From JAUVKA01 sp964465145 (GTDB taxonomy: Bacteria > Bacteroidota > Bacteroidia > Bacteroidales > UBA12481), in contig CAYXJR010000010.1 in NCBI GenBank assembly GCA_964465145.1, forward strand, positions 10,287-74,286: a stretch of 64,000 nt of DNA. Direction: 5' to 3'. The position numbers and the translations under genes are program-made. Under the pieces are notes generated by a model. That model made no database searches. It had not been told where the DNA came from and worked only from the letters and a program-made list of their open reading frames with translations. Shown in pieces: positions 45,301 through 52,934 of the stretch. The first letter of the stretch is position 1. Each line of letters opens with the position of its first letter.

Positions 45301-45823
45301 ATTCATTTATCTCCCCCGCCCGGAGGGTGAAAACGGCCGCATCAAGGATTGGGAACTCTACATCGGTGATGATTACATGGATTACGGCGAGCCTGTTGCA
45401 ACCGGCACCTGGGAAAATAATGCAGCGCCCAAGACAGTTATACTGCCGGAAACAAAATCGGGTGAGTACTGGAAACTGGTGGCGCTTTCAGAAGTTAACG
45501 ACGGCCCCTGGGCATCTGCAGCAGAATTTTCTGTTGTCGGCTGCAACGGGAATACATCGGGTTCAGAATTGCCTGTTTTGGATGATAAGATTAGCGCCTA
45601 TCCGATTCCAACCGATGGATGGGTGAAGCTGGATGTCCCTTCTAATAAAGAGTACACATATCAGATTATTTCATCTCTTGGAAAATGCATTGATGAGGGG
45701 AAAATCCAGAATCAGTCCACAGACCGGGCAATTAACCTTAGTGATTATAGCCCCGGGATTTACCTAATCCATTTAACGGATCAGTCAGGTGTAAAATATT
45801 GGGTTAAGGTTGTTAGGAAGTAG
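42365..45823 (+). CDS. BNR/sortilin-like protein with PKD, discoidin-like and T9SS domains
   Basis: ATG at 42365 gives 1152 residues. Order: signal peptide (to LLLAQ); linker; a large BNR propeller region with Asp-boxes (SIDNGQTW, STDGGTTW, SEDGGYTW, SEDGGDTW); a PKD-like domain near 840-900 (GSYSVTLTVTKDG); an F5/8-type C discoidin-like domain (AIDGDPSTVWHTKWS ... KDWELYIGDD); a T9SS C-terminal domain (ISAYPIPTDGWVKLDV ... GIYLIHLTDQSG). The discoidin-like and PKD parts suggest carbohydrate binding. It is a larger relative of the genes at 21622 and 24447. The middle third is visibly richer in G+C than its neighbours, which may indicate transfer of part of the gene. Confidence 0.85.
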   Translation: MTKYYSLRIVLTVLFTGLSCLFLLAQTQLTPYDDIPGVIKSYKPAYSDSYPDWAKMLYNKQINFNEIEEGFQTYMTSHSGEKSPIIRYYKIWRRAVESYVLEDGSIQIPDLVQYQENLLTAQKEAVRNQKTSSGDQSNWTFLGPKQTFWLNESGSEQAPGSCPWQVNVYSLDVSASNNNIIYVGTETGYVNKSIDNGQTWQLSGQGYPFGGGVTAVAVHPENPDIAYVSAGKQIHKTTDGGLNWTPMLETSALFGANRLIIDQTQPDKLIAAANEGVFISTDGGTTWARNATKATWDVEIKPDDSNIIYGISSATGYKFQLIISNDGGNTFEVDENFPPDHTNHSGGLLAVTPANPNIVFVTMLVTEGSDQFAYIYKGTHDAGSWNWVLTKKGEPRSEAGLGGFSTGQGYFDYVLAVSPNDENTVFWGTCTLFKSTDGGNNFAKVGGYGGDFSIHPDIQDIKMLPSGKTWVSTDGGMNLTNDDFTAASNYFPRVNNLIGSDMWGFDQGWNEDIVVGGRYHNGNTAIADFYYNKALRMGGAESPTGWVLQGRSRHVAFNDLGSGWILPAEAEGAPEGRFFFSKYPNMEEYGGRRSNLVAHPNYYGILYLGEGNSVWKSTDMGVSYERIYTFGGQVRYLQISYSNPDIIYVDVVGRGLYKSEDGGYTWSWKTSLTRSPNGSSSWAGKLFFAISPYDGNTIYACLQNGTWSADIGKIFKSEDGGDTWTNWTGSVKEYTKNLVVQPTQSGEDLVYLLTNSTNGKPGRVYFRKESQEDWAAFSNQYPASMSVNLALPFFRASKLRVAGNGGVWESPLQEPSFPPIINPWVERPHFNCMLDTLQFDDHSMLNHEGATWSWSINPEPAYMSDANIRNPKVVLGTPGSYSVTLTVTKDGQEYSKTIPDMVTTTTCPSVGDCTNPAEVPIESWRLLYVDSEERNYPGLGRMAIDGDPSTVWHTKWSTGADQYPHEFQVDMVNRFSIHKFIYLPRPEGENGRIKDWELYIGDDYMDYGEPVATGTWENNAAPKTVILPETKSGEYWKLVALSEVNDGPWASAAEFSVVGCNGNTSGSELPVLDDKISAYPIPTDGWVKLDVPSNKEYTYQIISSLGKCIDEGKIQNQSTDRAINLSDYSPGIYLIHLTDQSGVKYWVKVVRK

Positions 45824-45826
45824 ATA

Positions 45827-45905
45827 CAGGTTGCAGGTTGCAGGTTGAAAAGGATGTCAGATGACGGATAACGGATCACGGATAACGGATCACAGATAAC
45901 AGATA
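45827..45905. repeat. Two heptamer arrays in tandem
   Basis: CAGGTTG occurs three times (45827-45847). After 16 bases come six exact-period units, ACGGATA, ACGGATC, ACGGATA, ACGGATC, ACAGATA, ACAGATA (45864-45905). They follow the stop of the BNR gene by four bases. Confidence 0.8.
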
Positions 45906-45990
45906 GCTGTAGTCTTAAATCTTTGATCTTGATTTCTTGAACAAGATTCTTGTATCTTACGTCTTATTTTTCCCCCCAGTCCCCTTTTTC

Positions 45991-46060
45991 GTCACTCGTC
46001 ACTCGTCACTCGTCACCCGTCACCCGTCACTCGTCACCCGTCACTCGTCACTCGTCACTA
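45991..46060. repeat. Ten-unit heptamer array GTCACYC
   Basis: Ten consecutive heptamers, seven GTCACTC-like and three GTCACCC, run without interruption. On the minus strand the array supplies the last codons (T-S-D-E) and the TGA stop of the GH116 gene. Because seven is not a multiple of three and the unit reads GAGTGAC, the array holds TGA in more than one frame. Confidence 0.85.
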
Positions 46061-49031
46061 TCTTTTCCACGTCAATATCCCCATACTTAACATCCACAAA
46101 GGGCTTCCCGTCTTTCAGCCCCACGTTGCCAAAGCCTGTTTCGGTTGAGAGGAAGGTTGTGAAATTATCCCCGATTTTTGAATCAACATAAAGGGTCTTG
46201 TTTACTGCATCATAACGTACACCTGTAAGCCCCTGCATCATGCCGTAGCTTGACATGGCACGTGCATACCAGTGCCCGCACTCATATTCATCGAATGGAT
46301 TTCTCTTTTTCCCATCGTACCTCAGCCGCACCTCCCGCACAATATCCAGTCCTTTTTCCACCTCACCCTTAAACATAAGGTGGCTTGCAACCTGGTATTC
46401 GATCCCGGTCCAAACCTCATCGCTGTAAACGAATGGCAGTGAAAGCTTGCCTCCCTTTGGCCATGAGCAAAGCAATAATCCGCCCTCCGGTCCGCAGGCG
46501 AAGGTTGGCCGCTGTGGATTGGCATGGTTGGTCAGGTCAGTTTTCAGGTTATACTTATGGATGGAATTAAGGTGGCTCCTGGTCTTTTCTGATTCAATTA
46601 TTTCCGGCAAACCACAAACGCTTGCCATCCACATCCCCAATACACCATCCGAAAGGCATCCGGTGCCGTACTGGTATTTAGGGCCCTCTTTCTCAAGGAT
46701 TGCTTTAGCTTCCTGAGAATAATTAGCAGTCCAGGAGCCGGCTGAAAACTCAACAGGATTGGGTGCTTCCAGGCCTTCCCACTGAATTTTTTGAATAAAA
46801 TATTCACCGTCGAACAGTTCAGATTCCATGAATTTTTTCCCCTTTTGCAACAGTGTCTCATACTCAGAAGAAGGAAATCCAAGTTCTTTCCCTATCTCAA
46901 CCATCGAGGTCAAGGCACCCAGGTAGAAGCTGGTGCACATCCCGTCAGGCCCCCAGAATTCAATATCGTAGGTGTTATGGTGGGGCTCCTCCAAAATGCC
47001 CTTGCCTTTGGGATCCCAGGTATTAATGCAGTAGTCCATGCTCTGCTTCACCTGGGGGTATATTTTTTTCATCCAGTCGTTGTTGCCGCTGATGCGCCAT
47101 TCGCGGTAAACTTTCATAATACCTCCCAACTGCCCGTCGGATGCGGCATGAAAAGTGTGCTGCACTGGCTGGATCGGCAGTCCTGAGCGGAAAACCTGGT
47201 GCCCTGAGGTGTCCTGGCTAACATTGAACTCTGTTTCCCTTAAAGTACGTTCCAAGGCAGGGAAGAGGTGTGGTATAGCCTGTGCATAATTCCAAACATG
47301 TGTACAGCTGCCAGCACAGCATCCGCTTGCATCGCTGCATCCTTCCCAGGCCCACATGCGGCCGTCAGTTTGGCGTAGAACAGTCGGGGATTTTAATATA
47401 GTCAGGTTAGCTGCCACCGATTCTATCACTTCAGGTGGCAAGGTGGATGAGTAAAATGCATCACGGAAAAGTCCGGATTTGGATTTGAGTTCATCATAAT
47501 GTAAACGGAGATATTTGCTTACCTCTTCAATGCTTTTAAACCGCCCTGCATACCAGGGTTTATAATAAGGATTCGAGGGCTCGCATACTGAGCCGGGACA
47601 GCATTCCTCAACCTTGGGATTTTCTGCAACCCAATTGCCATAACTACCAGATTCAAAGCTGTTAAGCAATGTGGCCTTACTTCCGGGATTTGTCAGCGAC
47701 TCATTTTCATTGTCGGTCAGTATAAACTGGTCGGCCAGTATATGTCCCCAGCCGCCGGTGGCGTTATCAATAACCTGGATCTGTGCTGTTTTCCCTTGGT
47801 AAGGTTGCAGGTTCCAGGTTGCAGGTTCCAGGTTTTCTGTATTAGTGCCAGATGCGGATAAAACCACCTCATTGTCAATCAATAAGTTGACACAGGTTTT
47901 CTCAGGGGAGTTTCCGCCACCAACAAGAAATTTCAGGTATTTTTTATCAATATTAAACTCAGGGGAGGTCAGTTTGCCGGTTTGATTATCCCCCTGATCG
48001 TCATAAGTGTTGATCAGCCCCTGTCCAACAAAACCTGATACTTCATTCTGATCAGAAGCATTTCCGTTTGACGGTTTATTTTTAAAAGCCGGTGTTGGTT
48101 TTGCAATTGGTGATCCGGATTTCAAACCGCTTCCGGGCACATACCAGCAAAACATCAGCTTAATTGTTTTTTCCTCACCTGGCATTAGCTTGAAAGGCAA
48201 ATAAATTGATGCTCCGGGGGCATCACCCTCGATCGCCTCGTTTGCCGGCATTTTACCCTCTGTAATGTTATTCCATGTTATGGTATTAGCATCCCACCAG
48301 CCCCCGCGGAACCAGCAATGATCAACAACCACATCCGGATCATCGATGAAAGCAGTAAACCATGCATCCGAAAGATCATCGCTTCCATTAACAACACATG
48401 TGAAACCGTTTCTCACCTTTTGGATCGACTTCGAGCCGTTCCCACTCATAATATTCTTTGAATTCCATGAGAATACGGATTCAAATTCCCTGTTTGTAGT
48501 ATTCTTAAAGGTATATTCCATAATCGCCATGGGAAGGCTTGAGTTGTCCTCGTCGGTTGGTATAAACGGGCTCCATCCTGTGACCTCAACTTCTAATGGT
48601 ATATCATCATCTTCGAGGCTTAAAGCAGCAAAGGGAAACCGGGTCAGAAACTTACCATTTTCAAACCGGGGGAGGCCGTAAGAGCGGTTGCCCGACCCAT
48701 TGCCTGTGCCTTCCGGTCCGAATATTTTCCAATAAGGTACAGGGGCCTGCAGGACTTTAGCACCATTTAAAACACCCTTAACCATTATTGCTGCGTATGC
48801 ATAAGGCTCATTGAAAATATCCGGTTTATTGAAAATGGAAACATGGGAAATAGCACCATTCCCTTCCATACAAATCATACCTGCACCAATTCCTCCCATG
48901 GGGAATGCTATATGGCTCAGATCATCACCGGTATAGTAATCATTAAACGCCCGGGGCCCTTCCTTGGATTGCCCATGTGTTATCAGGCTAAAGCTTATGC
49001 AAAATAAAATGACTGCCGAAATTGTTTTCAT
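46041..49031 (-). CDS. GH116-family glycoside hydrolase with inserted binding module
   Basis: The 996-residue protein has a signal peptide (1-20). The N-terminal beta domain (GIGAGMICMEGNGAISHVS, about 45-300) and the alpha-toroid catalytic domain (about 500-985; WEGCSDASGCCAGSCTHVWNYAQ, HHNTYDIEFWGPDG, CGPEGGLLLCSWPKGG) match GH116, the bile-acid beta-glucosidase/glucosylceramidase type acting on beta-glucosides or xylosides. Between them (about 315-460) sits a module resembling the GH32-associated C-terminal lectin-like domain (LTSPEFNIDKKYLKFLVGGG, CVNLLIDNEVV, ATGGWGHILADQF). Four heptamer repeats lie inside this insert, and the C-terminal residues come from a repeat array. The substrate cannot be fixed. 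Confidence 0.85.
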   Translation of the reverse strand: MKTISAVILFCISFSLITHGQSKEGPRAFNDYYTGDDLSHIAFPMGGIGAGMICMEGNGAISHVSIFNKPDIFNEPYAYAAIMVKGVLNGAKVLQAPVPYWKIFGPEGTGNGSGNRSYGLPRFENGKFLTRFPFAALSLEDDDIPLEVEVTGWSPFIPTDEDNSSLPMAIMEYTFKNTTNREFESVFSWNSKNIMSGNGSKSIQKVRNGFTCVVNGSDDLSDAWFTAFIDDPDVVVDHCWFRGGWWDANTITWNNITEGKMPANEAIEGDAPGASIYLPFKLMPGEEKTIKLMFCWYVPGSGLKSGSPIAKPTPAFKNKPSNGNASDQNEVSGFVGQGLINTYDDQGDNQTGKLTSPEFNIDKKYLKFLVGGGNSPEKTCVNLLIDNEVVLSASGTNTENLEPATWNLQPYQGKTAQIQVIDNATGGWGHILADQFILTDNENESLTNPGSKATLLNSFESGSYGNWVAENPKVEECCPGSVCEPSNPYYKPWYAGRFKSIEEVSKYLRLHYDELKSKSGLFRDAFYSSTLPPEVIESVAANLTILKSPTVLRQTDGRMWAWEGCSDASGCCAGSCTHVWNYAQAIPHLFPALERTLRETEFNVSQDTSGHQVFRSGLPIQPVQHTFHAASDGQLGGIMKVYREWRISGNNDWMKKIYPQVKQSMDYCINTWDPKGKGILEEPHHNTYDIEFWGPDGMCTSFYLGALTSMVEIGKELGFPSSEYETLLQKGKKFMESELFDGEYFIQKIQWEGLEAPNPVEFSAGSWTANYSQEAKAILEKEGPKYQYGTGCLSDGVLGMWMASVCGLPEIIESEKTRSHLNSIHKYNLKTDLTNHANPQRPTFACGPEGGLLLCSWPKGGKLSLPFVYSDEVWTGIEYQVASHLMFKGEVEKGLDIVREVRLRYDGKKRNPFDEYECGHWYARAMSSYGMMQGLTGVRYDAVNKTLYVDSKIGDNFTTFLSTETGFGNVGLKDGKPFVDVKYGDIDVEKIVTSDE
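47803..47830. repeat. Heptamer repeat inside the GH116 gene
   Basis: GGTTGCA, GGTTCCA, GGTTGCA, GGTTCCA run continuously in the coding region (coding N-L-E-P-A-T-W-N-L-Q-P on the minus strand). The unit is related to CAGGTTG at 45827 and CGCAACC at 49091. Confidence 0.8.
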
Positions 49032-49090
49032 GATCCGGTGTTTTAGGTTTATTTAAGTAGTACAATTTAGTGACTTTTTGTAAGAATACC

Positions 49091-49125
49091 CGCAACCCGC
49101 AACTCGCAACCCGCAACCCGCAACC
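49091..49125. repeat. Five-unit heptamer array CGCAACC
   Basis: CGCAACC, CGCAACT, CGCAACC, CGCAACC, CGCAACC, exact period seven, 60 bases upstream of the GH116 start. The reverse complement, GGTTGCG, is one base from the unit inside the gene. Confidence 0.85.
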
Positions 49126-49229
49126 TGATCCCTGTTAGAATATGGATTGGGAAAAAGGACAACCTGATCAGAAAAATGACCTTTGGATTTGATATGGAGC
49201 AGATAATCAATAGTCTGCCAGAGGAGCAG

Positions 49230-49553
49230 CGATCCCAGATGGGCGATAACTCTAGGGTGCAAGTCCCGAGCATGCCATTACAGCAGGAAATGCTAGGAGA
49301 AGGCAAGGGTGTTGTCCATCGTGAGGTGGAATCTGAAGGAAGCCGAATCCAAACCTCCGGGCCTACGGACAGAAACCACATAAGAGGCTACTATTGTTGG
49401 GTGAGACTGCAAAACTTCGGCTATGGTTTTCGACCTGGGCGGAAGGCGCATGACGCAGTCCACCAGGCACAAAGCTATCTGAATGATGGATACATTTGGA
49501 TTGTAGATATCGGTATGGATAAGTTCTTCGATCGAGTCAACCACGACAGGTTA
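49230..49553 (+). mobile_element. Group II intron relic: domain I pieces and a fragment of the reverse transcriptase
   Basis: Bases 49240-49385 contain ribozyme-like pieces (CTAGGGTGCAAGTCCCGAGC; GGCAAGGGTG; GTGAGGTGGAATCTGAAGGA; then GACAGAAACCACATAAG), as in domain I of bacterial group II introns. A jump follows directly into the maturase/RT (about 49418-49553): YGFRPGRKAHDAVHQAQSYL, then WIVDIGMDKFFDRVNHDRL, which is RT motif 2a through the region before YxDD. The N-terminal RT part, the YADD motif, the X and HNH domains and the 3' ribozyme are missing. It ends some 20 bases before the stop of the GNAT gene. It cannot be mobile on its own. Confidence 0.75.
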
Positions 49554-49571
49554 ATTTACATTCAGTTTCTT

Positions 49572-50705
49572 TTAATAATCATCCGTAAGCGATTTACTGT
49601 AGATCCTGTTCCTCTTATATTGTTTCGCATTATAATACCTCCAGAAGCTCTGCACTTTTTCGTTTTCTTCCATTTCACCATTGGATTCTGCGAATTCTAA
49701 CCCTTTTTCGTTGCAAATTCGTTGCAGGTCTGCCATGATGACTGCATTGACACCTTTATTCTGATAATCAGGATGTATCCCTACCAGCATCATGTCTAAT
49801 GTTTTTGGTTTTTTCATTGCCCTAATCAAATGCAGGAATCCAAATGGAAATAACCTACCCCTTGCTTTTTGCAATGCAATGGAAAGGCTGGGGACAGAAA
49901 TTTGAAATCCGATTAATTTATCGTTCTTATCAAGGACGACGACAATGAAATCCGGATCGATAAATGAAAAATACTTTTTAATAAAATAGTTAATCTGTTT
50001 ATCAGTAAGTTTTGCAAATCCATAGAGTGGTGCATAAGCTACATTAAGGATCTCAAAAAGCGGTTTGGCGTACGGCAGCAATTCTTTCTTTGATTTACCC
50101 TGAAGGGTTTTTAATTCATAACGCTTCATAATTAGATCTCTGATTCTCATTACTTTTTCAGGAATTTCTGAAGGGATTTTAATTCTGTATTCCACATAAT
50201 CAATATCTTTTTGAAATCCAATTCTATCAAGGTGCCCGGGATAATATTCAAAATTATATGCTGCCGAAAATGTTGGCAGATAGTCAAATCCATCACACAA
50301 TATGCCCTGACGTTCAAAAGTGGAGAATCCCATCGGCCCGACGATGCTTTCCATTCCCTTGATTTTTGCCCATTCGATGATATCAGCCATCAAACCGGAT
50401 GATACTTCAAAATCGTCTATAAAATCAAACCAGCAAAACCTTGCATATCTTTTTTTATGCTGTTTATTAAATCTGTGACTGATAATCCCCCCAATCCGTC
50501 CGGCCAACCTGCCATCTTTATAGGCCAGAAGATATTTCCACTCACAGTTATCCAGCGACGGATTTGTCTCAGGTTGCAGGGTATTCAATTCCCCTTTTAT
50601 TAGAGGAGGGATCCAGTACTCATGGTTCTTATACAGATGGAAGGGAAACTTAACAAACTTTTTAAGGTCGCTAAAGCCATCCACCTCCTTGATCTTTAGG
50701 GTCAT
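49572..50705 (-). CDS. GNAT-like N-acyltransferase domain protein
   Basis: The 377-residue protein is probably cytoplasmic. The N-terminal half (FPFHLYKNHEYWIPPLIKGE ... LAYKDGRLAGRIGGIIS) and C-terminal half (VVVLDKNDKLIGFQISVPSL, LVGIHPDYQNKGVNAVI) both look GNAT-related. Q-N-K-G-V-N-A is a weak version of the acyl-CoA pyrophosphate loop. Proteins of this length and layout are widespread in Bacteroidota and usually annotated only as hypothetical or GNAT. The substrate is unknown. It is divergent from the SDR pair at 50903. Confidence 0.7.
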   Translation of the reverse strand: MTLKIKEVDGFSDLKKFVKFPFHLYKNHEYWIPPLIKGELNTLQPETNPSLDNCEWKYLLAYKDGRLAGRIGGIISHRFNKQHKKRYARFCWFDFIDDFEVSSGLMADIIEWAKIKGMESIVGPMGFSTFERQGILCDGFDYLPTFSAAYNFEYYPGHLDRIGFQKDIDYVEYRIKIPSEIPEKVMRIRDLIMKRYELKTLQGKSKKELLPYAKPLFEILNVAYAPLYGFAKLTDKQINYFIKKYFSFIDPDFIVVVLDKNDKLIGFQISVPSLSIALQKARGRLFPFGFLHLIRAMKKPKTLDMMLVGIHPDYQNKGVNAVIMADLQRICNEKGLEFAESNGEMEENEKVQSFWRYYNAKQYKRNRIYSKSLTDDY

Positions 50706-50902
50706 AGGTTTATAGGTCGTTTTACATGGGGTTTGGCATCGATTGTAAAATTTTAAAGTTATTTTAAAGTTAACATATGATTTTACAGAAACAAAACAGT
50801 AATTGTTCAGTTTGATTTAGAATTCAACCTAATAATTACAATAGTCATTAATTGGATATTAAATTTGCTGGTTGTAACTTACTATACCTAAACTGAGATC
50901 AA

Positions 50903-51694
50903 TTGAATAAAACAGCAGTTATTACAGGTGCTGCAAGTGGATTAGGGTTTGAATTATCACGGCTGCTTGCACGCCATAATTACATGCTTATTCTGATAGA
51001 TATCAATATTGAAAATCTGAATAAAGCTGAGGATGAACTAATCAATGAGTTTGAAACTAATGTCATTAGAATTGAAGCTGACCTTGGCAAGCCTAATGCG
51101 CCTGAAGAGATTTACGAAAAAATAAGGGGATATAATGTTGATATTCTGATTAATAATGCTGGTTATGGCTTAAGCGGGGCATTTTCAGAAACAGATTGGA
51201 AGCATGAAGAATCGATGATATATCTTCATGTTTTGACTCCAACACATCTCACGAAACTGGTTTTAAAAGATATGTTGCAAAGGGGAAACGGGAGGATTAT
51301 GAATATCTCATCTGTGGCTGCCCTCGGCCCGGGTCCATTGATGTCAGTGTATTATGCAACAAAAGCTTACCTTGTATCTTTTGGGACGGCTGTAGCATAT
51401 GAATTAAAAGGAAGCGGAGTAACAATGACTACATTCTGCCCAGGTATGATAAAGACAGATTTTAAGAGTTCGGTTGCCAAAAGATCAAGGGTCCCTAAGA
51501 TGAGCGATGGTGTATTTACTGATAATGCTGAAAGAATAGCTAAAATTGCATTTAAGGCAATGATGAAAGGCAAGGCTGTCCATATCCCCCTTTTAAAAAA
51601 CAAGGCATTGGCTTTTATGCTATGGATCTTGCCTTCAGGTATATCAGCCTTACTGATTAAGAAAATTCAGGAGAATATTCATAAACAGAGATAA
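50903..51694 (+). CDS. Short-chain dehydrogenase/reductase
   Basis: The 263-residue protein uses a TTG start at 50903, giving the usual SDR N-terminus MNKTAVITGAASGLG. It has the TGxxxGxG cofactor site (residues 8-15), NNAG (about 86-89), a catalytic Ser before SVYYATK (YxxxK), and a hydrophobic C-terminal helix. The Asp in LILIDINIENL favours NAD(H). A -7 box TAAATTTG lies at 50860-50867. It is followed after 14 bases by a second SDR gene, so the two probably form an operon. The substrate is not evident. Confidence 0.88.
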   Translation: MNKTAVITGAASGLGFELSRLLARHNYMLILIDINIENLNKAEDELINEFETNVIRIEADLGKPNAPEEIYEKIRGYNVDILINNAGYGLSGAFSETDWKHEESMIYLHVLTPTHLTKLVLKDMLQRGNGRIMNISSVAALGPGPLMSVYYATKAYLVSFGTAVAYELKGSGVTMTTFCPGMIKTDFKSSVAKRSRVPKMSDGVFTDNAERIAKIAFKAMMKGKAVHIPLLKNKALAFMLWILPSGISALLIKKIQENIHKQR

Positions 51695-51708
51695 AATTTC
51701 ACATATAC

Positions 51709-52575
51709 ATGAAAAACGTTGCTATTACAGGAGTTTCAACCGGCATAGGATATGGGGCTGCCAGAGAGTTTATAAGCAAGGGGTACAGGGTTTTTGGCAG
51801 TGTCCGCAGGAAGGAGGATGCCGTACGACTTAAGGCGGAATTTGGAGAAAACTTTATCCCTTTGATTTTTGACCTATTAGATCATGACTCTGTTTACAAA
51901 GCCGCTTCTGAGGTTAAGGAATTTATCGGGAATGAGTCTCTCTGCGGGCTTATTAATAATGCCGGTGCTACTGAGGGAGGGCCTTTGATGCATATGTCAA
52001 TTGATACATTTCGAAATCAGCTTGAATTACTGGTAACAGGACAGCTGGTTGTAACCCGGGCCTTCTTGCCTCTCCTCGGCGCTTATAAAGGATTTGACAG
52101 GAAGCCGGGCAGAATATTAATGATAAGTTCAACCAGTGGTAAAGCTGGTTTTCCCTTTGTCGGGCCTTATGCGGCCTCCAAACATGCACTGGAAGGATTG
52201 TCAAAATCCCTGCGGGCAGAGTTGTTGCTTTATGGTATAAATGTGATCGTTATTGGGCCAGGAAATATCCAGACTCCGATCTGGAGTAAGAACAGGCCGG
52301 AAACATTGGAATTGTACAGGGATACTGATTATTATGAGCCCTTAAAGAGAATGCATGCATATCTGAAGGATCTTGTGCCCAAAGACTCCATCGACCTTGA
52401 TGTTTTCAGCAGGAAGCTTGTGAGGATATTTGAGAAAAAGAATCCAAAGGTTAGATATACAATAGTCAATAAACCCATTAATCACTGGATAATAACGAGG
52501 CTTATACCCGAAAAAATAAAAAACCGTTTCGTAGCCGGTTTATTTAGCTTGAATAAAGCTAAGCTTTCAATATAA
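51709..52575 (+). CDS. Short-chain dehydrogenase/reductase
   Basis: The 288-residue protein has TGVSTGIG (7-14), a basic residue after strand 2 (GSVRRKEDA, which favours NADP), NNAG (about 83-86) and YAASKHAL (YxxxK). The C-terminal extension of about 80 residues resembles classical SDRs acting on steroids, retinoids or lipids. It is co-oriented with and close to the SDR gene at 50903. Both are diverged paralogues. Confidence 0.88.
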   Translation: MKNVAITGVSTGIGYGAAREFISKGYRVFGSVRRKEDAVRLKAEFGENFIPLIFDLLDHDSVYKAASEVKEFIGNESLCGLINNAGATEGGPLMHMSIDTFRNQLELLVTGQLVVTRAFLPLLGAYKGFDRKPGRILMISSTSGKAGFPFVGPYAASKHALEGLSKSLRAELLLYGINVIVIGPGNIQTPIWSKNRPETLELYRDTDYYEPLKRMHAYLKDLVPKDSIDLDVFSRKLVRIFEKKNPKVRYTIVNKPINHWIITRLIPEKIKNRFVAGLFSLNKAKLSI

Positions 52576-52860
52576 TAAGACCTTTACCAAGGCCCTTTTA
52601 TCTAAGGAAATGTTGAGGCTGGAAATTCTATTGATGAGTAGGACAGAAATTTATCAATTTTATAATGAGAGGGGCAGCGTTTTAATATCAAGCTAAATAT
52701 TAATTGATTATCCCGTCTAATTGGTTAAATTAACCTATTAAATCCAGAAAAAATCCACATCAAACCCTTATGAACAGTACGATTGGGCTTATGGGTATAT
52801 GAAAATGTATAACTGTTTTTGTGGGAGATTAGAATTATTTTCAGGATAATACTGTTTAAC
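52576..52860. other. Intergenic DNA without recognised features
   Basis: AT-rich sequence between the SDR operon and the convergent FISUMP gene. No reading frame, hairpin with T-run, or repeat was found. The part near 52780-52840 has weak similarity to 60260-60310, next to the repeat described at 52861-52934. Confidence 0.4.
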
Positions 52861-52934
52861 AATTAATGTGCCCAGGTGCCAACAGCAGTGATAGCAAGGA
52901 AACTTGGAGTTTTAGGTGGGTTTTGATGGATTTA
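52861..52934 (-). repeat. 3'-flank repeat, copy 1
   Basis: A GCCCA...CAGCAGTGATAG, CAAGGAAA, GTTTTAGGTGGG, TGGATTTA stretch follows (on the minus strand, starts at) the TAA stop of the FISUMP gene. A similar stretch at 60361-60428 follows the group II intron relic behind another FISUMP gene. It is probably a shared 3' untranslated region. Confidence 0.55.

Noticed and set aside
45827..46060. Regular repeats as a CRISPR array
   Set aside because: The units are 7 bases with no spacers, and no cas gene is nearby.
49418..49553. Reverse transcriptase fragment as a diversity-generating retroelement or retron
   Set aside because: The YGFRPGRKAHDA and DKFFDRVNHDR motifs are of the group II maturase type. 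The protein is cut before YxDD, and no template/variable repeat pair with A-specific changes was found. The 821-bp repeat has no mismatches.
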